Source: JBFMGS01 sp040752635
GTDB lineage: Bacteria > Bacillota > SHA-98 > UBA4971
DNA length: 20,350 nucleotides
Direction of reading: 5' to 3'
Assembly (NCBI GenBank): GCA_040752635.1
Contig: JBFMGS010000042.1
Coordinates: 1-20,350, forward strand
Position numbers and translations under genes: made by a program. Under the pieces are notes generated by a model, which saw nothing but the letters and a program-made list of their open reading frames with translations, did no database searches and was not told the origin of the DNA. How positions within the stretch are numbered: position 1 is the stretch's first letter; the number at the start of each line of letters is the position of its first letter. Positions 13,590 through 20,350 of the stretch are shown here, one piece after another.

Positions 13590-14078
13590 TCAAGGGCCTT
13601 TTCTCAGCGTTCTCCACATGACGCGCCTTGCGGTTTCGTAACCGTGTTTCTCGTAAAAGGCGAGCGCCGCCCTGTTGAACTCCCAGACGTACAGCTCGAC
13701 CTCGCTTACCCCCTTGTCGAGCGCCCACTCGTGGACCTTCTCAACGAGCGCTCCACCGATCCCGGAGCCCCTTGAGTCCTCGCTCACGACAAGGTCCTGG
13801 ATCACAGCATAGCGCCGGGGCACCACGAACGGAAGGTCCGGCGCACGCCGAATAGCCGCATGCGCGAGACCGACCACCCTGCCGCCTCCTTCCGCGACGA
13901 AGAGAACACTGTCGCCGTCGGTCGTAGCGGCGGAAACAATGTCCCTTATCCAGTCTCGCCCCTCAGGCTTTCGGAAGACGCGAGGAACGGCGTTGCGATG
14001 AAGCGCCTCCACATCCTCGAACAGCTCACATACTGCGCCAAAATCCTGCGGGCTGACTTCTCGAATGGAAAACTCCAT
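13590..14078 (-). CDS. GNAT-family N-acetyltransferase
   Basis: A 162-residue single-domain GNAT protein. It opens with FSIREVSPQDFGAVCELFED. The acetyl-CoA loop is AVIQDLVVSEDSRGSGIGGA (RxSGIGG, residues about 90-109), and the end motif EFNRAALAFYEKHGYETARR is present. Acyl acceptor unknown; the family acts on amines, peptides or antibiotics. The start is ATG at 14078 with GGAGGGG eight bases upstream, a strong site. It lies upstream of and probably cotranscribed with the NUDIX gene. Confidence 0.92.
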   Translation of the reverse strand: MEFSIREVSPQDFGAVCELFEDVEALHRNAVPRVFRKPEGRDWIRDIVSAATTDGDSVLFVAEGGGRVVGLAHAAIRRAPDLPFVVPRRYAVIQDLVVSEDSRGSGIGGALVEKVHEWALDKGVSEVELYVWEFNRAALAFYEKHGYETARRVMWRTLRKGP

Positions 14079-15064
14079 GTGATTCCCCTCCAGACGCCGT
14101 AAGACCGTGATCGTCCGCTCGTTCCATTGGCACTAGACATGGTGGAGTTCGTTGTTCAGCACGAGACTCCTCCTCACGACCTGCACCGTGATGGCTGCCT
14201 TTGCCGGAGTACTGGCCTCGTCTCCCAAGTGGGTCAACAGAAGGCGCAAGGAGATCCGTCACCCGTTAAAGGGATGGCCGAGGTCATGAGATTAAGCCGA
14301 TTTTATCGGGCGTGTCAGGGTTGCCGTTGTTGCACGCCGGGTTCCCTCTCGGAGCGGGGGAAGCCCCCCGACGGGTCCTTAGAGGTACCACTCGGGACTG
14401 GCTTCTCGCCGCCATCCCGATGTATCGCTCGTCGAACCCGCCCGTGTGCATGAGAAGATCGGCGACCGTTTCAGGAAGCAGTATCGCGGGAAATGATATG
14501 CGAGGCAGGGAACGGCAGGGCTTTGGAGAAGACAGTCTCGTCGCCGACATGGGGGCATGTACTCTGGGTGGTCGAGCTCAAGGGCACGTCCCAGTTCGCC
14601 TGGATTTCAGCGTCGGCCCCGCACGAGCTTGTCGGGTACGAGAACAAACAGGCACGGTGAGCGAGCTCGTGGAGTACAGGCGGCGGTGAGGATAGGCCGA
14701 CGCTTGCCTGCCCAGCGCACTTCCGCCCGGGCGTAGCGTGCGCCACCACTATGATGACCGGCGACACAAGTGTGAGCCCTGCCCTGGATGAGCGCCAATG
14801 CTACTGCCACAACCACGGCTGCCAAAGCGGCCATGCCAGTGTTGACGGCACAGATGCCGCCAGGCGCCGATAGCACGAATACCAATGGCCACCGGGAGGC
14901 GAATGGTTGTGTGGATTAAGCGCTCTCCGGGTGGGACAAGGAGGATTGCCGAATGGCTCGGTTGTTTTCGCCGCTGGTCGTAGGCGCTTTGTCTCTACGG
15001 TAGGATTATAGAGTCGGAATCGTGCTCACCATAGCGAGGCTTGAGAAAAGGGGACGCAAAGACA

Positions 15065-15211
15065 ATGGTTGGGACGTTCCTTCTTTTCTTTGGCGAGTAT
15101 CTCGTCGTGGAAGAAGGTGCCCTTTACGCTGTCCTTGCCCTTCCAGACGGATACACACGTTGGGATATATTGGTATTATTGGCATTGGCGTGGTCAAGAT
15201 CTATAATGTAG
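15065..15211 (+). CDS. Possible small hydrophobic peptide, unrecognised
   Basis: Forty-eight codons from ATG 15065 to the TAG at 15209-15211. Two hydrophobic stretches (VGTFLLFFGEYLVV and ILVLLALAW) would suit a tiny membrane protein. AAGGGGA lies about 11 bases upstream. The 3' end overlaps the promoter of the next gene. No family recognised; it may be chance or remnant. Confidence 0.25.
   Translation: MVGTFLLFFGEYLVVEEGALYAVLALPDGYTRWDILVLLALAWSRSIM
15179..15207 (+). promoter_or_regulatory. Sigma-70-type promoter of the secreted repeat protein
   Basis: TTGGCA at 15179-15184, a spacer of exactly 17 bp, and TATAAT at 15202-15207. The ATG of the following gene is at 15238, with GGAGG between. 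Confidence 0.8.
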
Positions 15212-15237
15212 GTAGACCACAGCTTGGAGGCAATTAG

Positions 15238-15972
15238 ATGAAAAGGAAGTCGACGTTTCCGTGGACACTGACATGCGCTGTCGCTCTTATTGGCCTGCTT
15301 ATGGGAGCCGGCCCGGGGATTGCTGAGGCTGTAGCCGGTCCAGGCAAAGCAGGTCCTAACGTATCCGTCAACGTTTCGATCACGGTTCCTGCACCTGAGT
15401 TAAGCCTGGAGGAGACGCTGTTTATAGGTGCGATGGCCGCGTTCTTCGATATGGACGTCGCCTTTGTCACCAATCTCTATTGCCCTGCGTCCTCTCTTAA
15501 TATTGCCATAACACCGACGACTCCTCGGATTACGGTCAGTGAACCCAGGATTCTTCTTTCCGCTATCTACGTGTCAAAGTACTACGATGCAGATCCTTTG
15601 ATCGTCATAGACATGAAGAAAAAGGGGCACGGCTGGGGGGAGATAGCCCAACAGAGGGGCAAAGGCAACAAGGCTAAGATAAAGAAGAACGATCGTGATT
15701 TCGAAAGAGATAGCTTCGTGATGTTCGTAGCATCCTATTATGCTGTCCCGCCTGCTCAAATAAGAAAATGGCTGTCCATGGGGATGAGCGAACCCGAGAT
15801 CACGTTTTGCCTCAATCTGGCTGTCAGGGCCAAGGTAAATCCCAGCGTGGTAATCAGTGAGAGGCGGAAGGGAACCAGCTGGGAGGCAATTGGCGCGAAG
15901 TACAAAATCCCCAAGGGTGACCTCGCCAAACTCGTAAAACCCGTGAAGAAGTTCGGCAAGACTCTACCGTAG
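15238..15972 (+). CDS. Secreted helical-repeat protein of unknown function
   Basis: A 244-residue protein with a clear signal peptide (KRK, then hydrophobic WTLTCAVALIGLLMGAG, cut likely after AEA near residue 31). The mature part has loosely repeated units. Each pairs a helix of the type LLSAIYVSKYYDADPLIVID or LNLAVRAKVNPSVVISE with a basic turn carrying a G-x-x-W-x-x-I core: KKKGHGWGEIAQQRGK (residues about 127-142) and RRKGTSWEAIGAKYKIPKG (about 209-227). A degenerate unit (LFIGAMAAFFDMDVAFVTN) precedes them. I know no function for it. The strong promoter and ribosome site (GGAGG, seven bases before ATG) suggest good expression. It is monocistronic, facing the small minus-strand membrane-protein genes. 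Confidence 0.8.
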   Translation: MKRKSTFPWTLTCAVALIGLLMGAGPGIAEAVAGPGKAGPNVSVNVSITVPAPELSLEETLFIGAMAAFFDMDVAFVTNLYCPASSLNIAITPTTPRITVSEPRILLSAIYVSKYYDADPLIVIDMKKKGHGWGEIAQQRGKGNKAKIKKNDRDFERDSFVMFVASYYAVPPAQIRKWLSMGMSEPEITFCLNLAVRAKVNPSVVISERRKGTSWEAIGAKYKIPKGDLAKLVKPVKKFGKTLP

Positions 15973-15996
15973 ACTCATCGGCCTACCTGGCAACAT

Positions 15997-16131
15997 TCAG
16001 GCGCCTACGACTATACCGACCCCGGCGCCTGCACCAATGTGCCACGGTTGATTTGTGAGAGCAAAGATCCCAGCCCCAACGGCCGCACCCAATACAAGGA
16101 ATACACCAACATACGAAGTCCTCTTGTTCAT
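15997..16131 (-). CDS. Small glycine-zipper membrane protein
   Basis: Forty-four residues with two hydrophobic, glycine-rich segments: YVGVFLVLGAAVGAGIFAL and, after a short NQPWH turn, IGAGAGVGIVVGA. The GxxxG spacing is typical of glycine-zipper mini-proteins found in many Bacillota. The ATG at 16131 has GAGGTGG seven bases upstream, an excellent site, which is the main reason to believe the gene. It is 54 bp downstream of another tiny membrane ORF and on the glycosidase-fragment strand, so probably one transcript. Its tail includes an 8-bp inverted repeat (CAGGCGCC, 15998-16005 and GGCGCCTG, 16024-16031). Confidence 0.65.
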   Translation of the reverse strand: MNKRTSYVGVFLVLGAAVGAGIFALTNQPWHIGAGAGVGIVVGA

Positions 16132-16185
16132 TGGCAATCCACCTCAATCGCCCTTGGATCAGGCTGCATTACACACAGGATGTCG

Positions 16186-16281
16186 TCAAAGCACACTGCG
16201 TCCCCAGTACCGGATAATCGCGTATGCGAAGACGAATATGACCAGTATGTACGCGCCGAGTGTGCGGTTTCTCAACGTCAC
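16186..16281 (-). CDS. Possible 31-residue single-helix membrane peptide
   Basis: Starts at the GTG at 16281 that overlaps the stop of the glycosidase-like frame (GTGA), with GGAGG ten bases upstream. It encodes a basic N-terminus (TLRNR), one membrane helix (YILVIFVFAYAII) and a basic tail (RYWGR). Positive charges flank the helix on both sides. No family recognised. The overlap and ribosome site suggest coupling to the upstream frame; alternatively it is the truncated start of a permease. Confidence 0.45.
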   Translation of the reverse strand: MTLRNRTLGAYILVIFVFAYAIIRYWGRSVL

Positions 16282-17153
16282 GGCCTGTACACCTCCACAG
16301 TCGCATCCGTCTCACCGGGTCTCAGGGTGACGGCGGTGACCGACCCCGGTTGCAGCGCGAGTCGTACCTTCCTTGCGTTGGATGCCTCGGAGAGCACGAT
16401 TTCGACATCGAAGCCTTTTCCCAGGTCCAGGTTGTTCACAAGGACGGCGATCGTGCCATCGTCGTTGAACGTGGCGAAAGCGTGCACTCTCGTGAGTTCT
16501 CCCTTCACCGGTAGCATCCTCCCGGTCAGATTACGGGAGTATAGCCTGAAAGCGTAGTATGGAGCGCTCGGGTTACCAGCCATGTCTATAAGACCATGGT
16601 ATCTTCCTTCTTGGAGGTTCCAGTAGACGCCGTATTGCACGTTGTGGCGGGCGAGCTGGCCGAGCACTTCCGCAAGCCACAGCGCTCGCACGTTAGGGGG
16701 GTACTCGATCGAGCTATCGAAGTCCAGGTTGTACTCGGTCAGGGCAAGCGCCGTGCCGGGGTAATTCTCGTCGATCCACCGCCGAAAGAGCGGGAGGACG
16801 CCGCTTGCGGCTCTCTCCGAAGTCGGGTCGAGACGCTTGGGGTCGTATGAGGAATCCCACCACTCGCGCGTCGCGTCGAGGATCTCCTGAGGTTGCGCCC
16901 GGACCTCTTTTGCATTGAACGCTCTATATATGGGATAGCGGTGGAAGGACACTGCGTCGAGGACCCGGAACCCATGCTCAGCCTCGTATCTCGCGCAGTA
17001 TTTTAGCATGTACGGAATCCACTCGCCCTTGCTCAGGCGGTCGCTCGTCGCGCTGCGAAGGTAGTAAGTGGGATTGCAGTTGCTCGGCCCCATGACGATG
17101 AATGGACGAATGTCTGAACCTCCCCAGGGCGCTCTGCCAGTCATATTCCACAA
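16278..17153 (-). pseudogene. GH44-like glycoside hydrolase, N-terminally truncated
   Basis: A 291-residue frame matching the C-terminal two thirds of GH44-type endoglucanases/xyloglucanases. It reads FRVLDAVSFHRYPI, then ILDATREWWDSSYDP, then PLFRRWIDENYPGTALALTE with YN (nucleophile Glu140), the barrel end NVQYGVYWNL, and a beta-sandwich tail with NNDGT-like turns. Full members are about 500 or more residues, and the N-terminal part with the acid/base Glu in NEP is absent. The TTG at 17153 is only the first possible start, directly after an in-frame stop. The 190 bp upstream show protein-like runs in all three minus frames, suggesting frameshifts in a longer original gene or a deletion. Family fairly likely; activity unlikely. 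Confidence 0.6.
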
Positions 17154-17350
17154 GGCTGTCTATACCGAAGTACTCCCCCTCGGAGTCAGCAGAACCCGAC
17201 GCAGGCCAGACACGCAGGCGGACTCCCAACCTGGCAACTTTGCTTCTGGCACGACCGTTCTCCACGTTCCATCGCACTCCTCCGGGCTCGCAAGGCGAAT
17301 GCTTTTTCACCAAAGCCGGGAGGAATTCTGAGATCAATGTCAAAGGTATG

Positions 17351-17399
17351 CCTTAATCAATTGCTTTAATAAATGCTTTTGCAAAGCGGGTTTATAAAC
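17351..17399 (+). promoter_or_regulatory. AT-rich control region before the ROK regulator
   Basis: This AT-rich stretch contains two TTAAT copies (17353 and 17366), the pair GCTTT/AAAGC and the palindrome TTTGCAAA. It sits between divergent genes and could be a ROK operator; no well-spaced -35/-10 pair was found. Confidence 0.35.
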
Positions 17400-18710
17400 A
17401 TGAAGCTTCAAACCTCTGGAAAAAACTCTGTGCGAATAGGCAAGCACAATCGCCGTCTTGTACTGGACATCATACGCGCTCGCGAACCGGTCTCGCGACC
17501 TGAGATAGCAAAGCTCACTGGCCTTACGACTGCGACCATAACAAATGTCGTGGGGAAACTGCAGAACGACGGTCTAGTCGAGGAAGCGGGTCTCGGCCAA
17601 TCCGCCGGCGGCCGAAAGCCAGGGTTGTTACAGCTCGCACGGAACTCGCGTCTCGCGATTGCAGTGGATCTGGCGGCTACCGATCTCATGGTGGCCTTGA
17701 CCAACGTCAAGGGCGAGATACTGAGACGAACCAAGAGGGAAATCGTGACCGACAGTGGCTTGATGGTACCGCGGATGATAGAGGCTATCAAGGAGGTGAT
17801 GAGTTGCCCTGGGGTCGGACGGGCCAAGATAGCGGGAATAGGCGTTACGACGCCCGGGCTCGTCGACCAGACGACCGGGACGATCATCAAGTCTGTAAGG
17901 CTGGACTGGTACCATGTTCCGATAACGGCCATCCTCCAGAACCACTTTGAGGTCCCGGTGTTCGTGGGGAAAGATACCCATGCGGCCATCCTCGGTGAGC
18001 AATGGTACGGTGCTGGGAGGAATGCCGACAGCTTGATTTACATTTGGGTAGGCGCCGGAATCGCCATCGGAATTCTCCTCGACGGACGCATATACACCGG
18101 CGCCACCGGCATGGCCGGCGAGTTCGGACATACCAGCATACAGTGCAACGGTGCCCGCTGCAAGTGCGGGAACGAAGGCTGCCTGGAGGGCTTGGCCAGC
18201 CTCGAAGCAGTAGCGATGAGAGCCGGGGAGGCTTTAAAGCACAGCGACCGCGGCAGGAACTGGGCCCGAGCCGAGGCCGGTTTTCTTGAGGCGACCATAG
18301 CTGGTACCACCGGACGTGAAGTTCAGCAGGAGCTGGCTGAACCAGGCGAGGTCGTGACGGGCGAACGCCCGATGGCCAAACGCCTGCTGCGCGTAGACCC
18401 AGTCGCAGTGCTGGAAGCTGCGTGCGCAGGCGACCCACTGGCATGCGAGGTAGTAGATGAAGCAGGAAGGTATCTCGGCGTTGGGGTCGCCAACCTCATC
18501 AACTTGTTCAACCCTGAACGCATAATCATCGGAGGGCAGATCCGTCCCAGGGACGAGAGGTTCGTCGCTGCAGCCATCGAAGTGGCGAAAAAGCGCGCTC
18601 TTCCGGAAACCGGTAGCACCGTAAGGATAACTGTCTCCGAGTTCGGACAGGATGCAGGCTTGATGGGGGCCACGGCATTGGTCTGGTGCGAGGTACTCGA
18701 GGACCTATGA
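17400..18710 (+). CDS. ROK-family transcriptional regulator
   Basis: A 436-residue NagC/XylR-type regulator. Residues 15-75 form a winged helix-turn-helix (RRLVLDIIRAREPVSRPEIA then KLTGLTTATITNVVGKLQ). A ROK sugar-kinase-like body follows, with VGKDTHAAILGE (Asp191), GAGIAIGILLDG, GEFGHTSIQCNG and the zinc motif CKCGNEGCLE (Cys253, Cys255, Cys260 with His243). About 40 extra residues (RAEAGFLEATIAGTTG onwards, near 295-340) interrupt the usual region after the zinc site. I take ATG 17400 over ATG 17373 because relatives start near the HTH and AGCGGG lies upstream. AT-rich DNA at 17351-17399 with TTTGCAAA and GCTTT/AAAGC repeats may be its operator. It precedes two sugar-metabolism genes, which it probably controls. 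Confidence 0.9.
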   Translation: MKLQTSGKNSVRIGKHNRRLVLDIIRAREPVSRPEIAKLTGLTTATITNVVGKLQNDGLVEEAGLGQSAGGRKPGLLQLARNSRLAIAVDLAATDLMVALTNVKGEILRRTKREIVTDSGLMVPRMIEAIKEVMSCPGVGRAKIAGIGVTTPGLVDQTTGTIIKSVRLDWYHVPITAILQNHFEVPVFVGKDTHAAILGEQWYGAGRNADSLIYIWVGAGIAIGILLDGRIYTGATGMAGEFGHTSIQCNGARCKCGNEGCLEGLASLEAVAMRAGEALKHSDRGRNWARAEAGFLEATIAGTTGREVQQELAEPGEVVTGERPMAKRLLRVDPVAVLEAACAGDPLACEVVDEAGRYLGVGVANLINLFNPERIIIGGQIRPRDERFVAAAIEVAKKRALPETGSTVRITVSEFGQDAGLMGATALVWCEVLEDL

Positions 18711-18774
18711 CAATGGTGAACATTCAGCCCGACAACTTCAGGACATAGTGTCTCCGTACTGGGGAGGTTTTGCG

Positions 18775-19620
18775 ATGAAAAAGGGCATAAACCAGTGGTC
18801 TTTTCCGGCGTCTGTCACAATCAAGGACTGTTTCAGGCTTGCGGCGGGCGCCGGCTTCGACGGTGTTGAAGTCTGCCTTTCGGAGAACGGTGAGCTTTCC
18901 CTCGCTTCATCGCCCGAGGACGTCTCGAGAATAGCGCGGGCAGCTAAAGAGATGGGCGTGGAGGTACCATCGGTAGCAACCGGGCTTTACTGGCAGTATT
19001 CCCCCACCGCCTCGGATCCGGCCGTCCGCATGAAAGCCCAAGAGATAGCCAGGAAGCAACTCGAGTTCGCCTCCTTGCTTGGCGCGGACACAATCCTCTA
19101 TGTTCCTGGCGCTGTGAATGTTCCGTGGGACCCGTCTTCGGAGGTAGTGGATTACGAGACCGCTTATGCTCGAGCAAGGGAGTCCCTCCACGACATCGTT
19201 GAGTACGCTGAGAAACTCGGTGTGAACATTGCGGTGGAGAACGTGTGGAACAAGTTCCTGCTGTCACCTCTGGAAATGCGGTCCTTCATCGATGATACAA
19301 ATCACCCGCGAGTGGGGTCTTACCTGGATGTGGGGAATGTGCTTGTCTCGGGTTACCCCGAGCACTGGATCAGGATCCTCGCAAACAGGATAAGGAAAGT
19401 CCACGTCAAGGATTTCAAGCTGGAAATCGGCAACATCCGGGGTTTTACGAACCTGCTCCAAGGGGATGTGAACTGGCCCGGCGTGATCTCCGCCCTCAGG
19501 GAAGTTGGATATGACGGCTATCTTACTGCGGAAATAATACCACCATACAGCTTCTATCCTGAGAAGCTAATCTACGACATTTCATCAAGCCTGGATTGGA
19601 TCCTCGGCAACCGCTCATAG
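18775..19620 (+). CDS. Sugar-phosphate isomerase/epimerase-like TIM barrel
   Basis: A 281-residue protein of the xylose-isomerase-like TIM-barrel (AP endonuclease 2) superfamily, whose members isomerise or epimerise ketoses, inosose and similar sugars. Visible metal ligands are Glu155 (AVENVWNKF), Asp185 (SYLDVGNVL), His210 (VHVKDFK) and Glu253 (TAEIIPP). The opening KKGINQWSFP and the GFDGVEV strand are typical. The ATG at 18775 has GGGGAGG seven bases upstream. It follows the ROK gene by 64 bp and precedes the Gfo/Idh gene by 35 bp, an operon like those for inositol or unusual sugars. Closest by look to L-ribulose/hexulose-type 3-epimerases; substrate not settled. Confidence 0.87.
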   Translation: MKKGINQWSFPASVTIKDCFRLAAGAGFDGVEVCLSENGELSLASSPEDVSRIARAAKEMGVEVPSVATGLYWQYSPTASDPAVRMKAQEIARKQLEFASLLGADTILYVPGAVNVPWDPSSEVVDYETAYARARESLHDIVEYAEKLGVNIAVENVWNKFLLSPLEMRSFIDDTNHPRVGSYLDVGNVLVSGYPEHWIRILANRIRKVHVKDFKLEIGNIRGFTNLLQGDVNWPGVISALREVGYDGYLTAEIIPPYSFYPEKLIYDISSSLDWILGNRS

Positions 19621-19655
19621 CGGCAAGCCGCTAGCCGAATAGTTCAAGGGAGGCG

Positions 19656-20350
19656 ATGGACTTGGCACAGATAGGGTTAATCGGATGTGGCTTCATCGGA
19701 AAGGTTCATGCGAAAGCATATGCACAGATACCCGATGCGAAGGTAGTAGCGGTAGTTGACCGCGACCCTGCTCGCGCGGGGGAAGTAGCAAGAGAGCTCT
19801 GTGCTGAAGTGGTATCCAGCTTCGATGATTTGGTTTGCAGGCGGGATATTGACGTGGTAGACGTCTGCCTCCCCACACACCTACATGCAGATCACGTGAT
19901 TTCCGCCGCTCGAGCGGGGAAGCATGTTTTCTGCGAAAAGCCGATGGCTCTCAGCTTGGCACAAGCCGACGCGATGATAGAAGCCACAGACCAAGCCGGG
20001 GTCGCCTTCATGGTCGGCCACACATTACGCTTCTGGCCTGAATACGTAGCAATAAAGAAGCTGCTAGCCGGTTCCGAACTGGGGAAACCCGTTGCTTTGG
20101 CAGCCACGAGGCTGGGAACAGCGCCTGTCTGGTCCTGGGATAGGTGGCTTCTGGACCCCGAACGCAGCGGAGGAGCGGTCCTCGACCTCCACATCCACGA
20201 CATAGATTACATTGCCTGGCTCCTTGGGAGGCCCAAAGCTGTTGTGGCAAAGGGAGCGAGGTCGGCCAGTGGGTCCTGGGATCACGTCTTCACCACGCTG
20301 GACTATGGAGACGGCCTGGTAGCATTTGCTGAAGGAACGTTCCTCGTCCC
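19656..20350 (+). CDS. Gfo/Idh/MocA-family NAD(P)-dependent oxidoreductase, cut by right edge
   Basis: The visible 231 residues show the Rossmann motif GLIGCGFIGKVHAKAY (residues 7-22), VVAVVDRDPARA, the family's GKHVFCEKPMALSLAQADAM (catalytic Lys of EKP), and the second-domain start GGAVLDLHIHDIDYIAWLLG. Such enzymes oxidise sugars, inositols or their derivatives with NAD(P). The ATG at 19656 lies only two bases after AGGGAGG; a TTG at 19662 is eight bases from it and may be the real start. The gene runs off the window. With the isomerase-like gene upstream it would act on the same substrate, one oxidising and one isomerising. Confidence 0.93.
   Translation, partial: MDLAQIGLIGCGFIGKVHAKAYAQIPDAKVVAVVDRDPARAGEVARELCAEVVSSFDDLVCRRDIDVVDVCLPTHLHADHVISAARAGKHVFCEKPMALSLAQADAMIEATDQAGVAFMVGHTLRFWPEYVAIKKLLAGSELGKPVALAATRLGTAPVWSWDRWLLDPERSGGAVLDLHIHDIDYIAWLLGRPKAVVAKGARSASGSWDHVFTTLDYGDGLVAFAEGTFLV

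Larger units (their letters stand above)
14079..15237. other. 1.16-kb region without a convincing gene
   Basis: No known domain appears in any frame. Two partial protein-like runs are worth recording. A minus frame near 14500-14410 reads SFPAILLPETVADLLMHTGG then FDERYIGM. A plus frame 14493-14660 (ATG, 55 codons) contains TWGHVLWVVELKGTSQFAWI and ends NKQAR-stop. They overlap each other on opposite strands, so at most one is real. There is also a strong AAGGAGG at 14938-14944, eight bases before a 16-codon frame (14953-15003). A G5/C5 hairpin near 14357 has no T run. The 3' end holds the promoter of the secreted-protein gene. The region looks like decayed coding sequence plus regulatory DNA. 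Confidence 0.5.

Noticed and set aside
14350..14375. G5/C5 hairpin as a terminator
   Set aside because: No T run follows, and GC-rich chance hairpins are expected at this base composition.
15998..16031. Inverted repeat CAGGCGCC/GGCGCCTG as a terminator
   Set aside because: The loop is 18 bases and no T run follows on either strand; it lies within coding sequence of the glycine-zipper protein.
1..20350. CRISPR arrays, rRNA or tRNA genes, insertion sequences, integrases, phage genes
   Set aside because: No regularly spaced repeats, no RNA-gene signatures, and no transposase, integrase or terminase motifs were found on either strand.

Overview
The window looks like a contig from a high-GC bacterium, most likely a Bacillota (Firmicutes) lineage and possibly a metagenome-assembled draft. 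The signs are strong GGAGG-type ribosome sites, frequent GTG/TTG starts, a Bacillus-like HutI, a phosphodiester-glycosidase secreted protein, a glycine-zipper mini-protein, and a run of exactly 100 N at 3392-3491 that looks like a scaffold placeholder. The taxon is an inference from gene content and base composition only.

1-3547, minus strand: a histidine-degradation operon. Glutamate formimidoyltransferase (interrupted by the N run), imidazolonepropionase hutI, a separate formiminotetrahydrofolate cyclodeaminase with a large low-complexity insertion, a nicotinamidase-like hydrolase, and a biotin-protein ligase lacking the DNA-binding domain (cut by the window edge). The first three form a chain from imidazolonepropionate through formiminoglutamate to methenyl-THF; the last two are cofactor genes (NAD salvage, biotin attachment). 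HutH and HutU are not in the window.

3834-9998: a half-size EamA transporter followed by a toxin-antitoxin-rich zone. It holds an RHH/PIN pair on the plus strand (4611-5497), a decayed CopG-type antitoxin beside what looks like an ABC ATPase C-terminus (5564-5771), a secreted phosphodiester glycosidase (5874-7034, minus), an RHH/PIN pair on the minus strand with a textbook promoter (7115-7844), a HAD hydrolase remnant, and an MNT/HEPN pair (8621-9317).

9300-13060: a mosaic of gene pieces. HEPN runs into an inverted internal piece of a YcaQ-type winged-helix gene, which abuts an N-truncated ferredoxin-type protein. After an intact tandem-GNAT gene come a P1-family peptidase with its middle deleted and a GNAT C-terminal piece. 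No transposase or attachment site was seen. Either a deletion-prone region or assembly chimerism could explain it.

13092-17153: NUDIX and GNAT genes (minus), about 1.2 kb with no convincing gene, a secreted helical-repeat protein with an excellent promoter (plus), two small membrane-protein genes, and a GH44-like glycosidase fragment (minus).

17400-20350, plus strand: a ROK-family regulator, a sugar-phosphate isomerase/epimerase-like TIM barrel and a Gfo/Idh/MocA oxidoreductase (cut by the right edge), the usual layout of a sugar or inositol-type catabolic operon. No clearly new multi-gene system is evident. The most unusual things are the pile-up of toxin-antitoxin modules with tail-to-tail truncated genes, the insertion in the cyclodeaminase, the repeat-containing secreted protein, and the small membrane proteins coupled to the glycosidase fragment.
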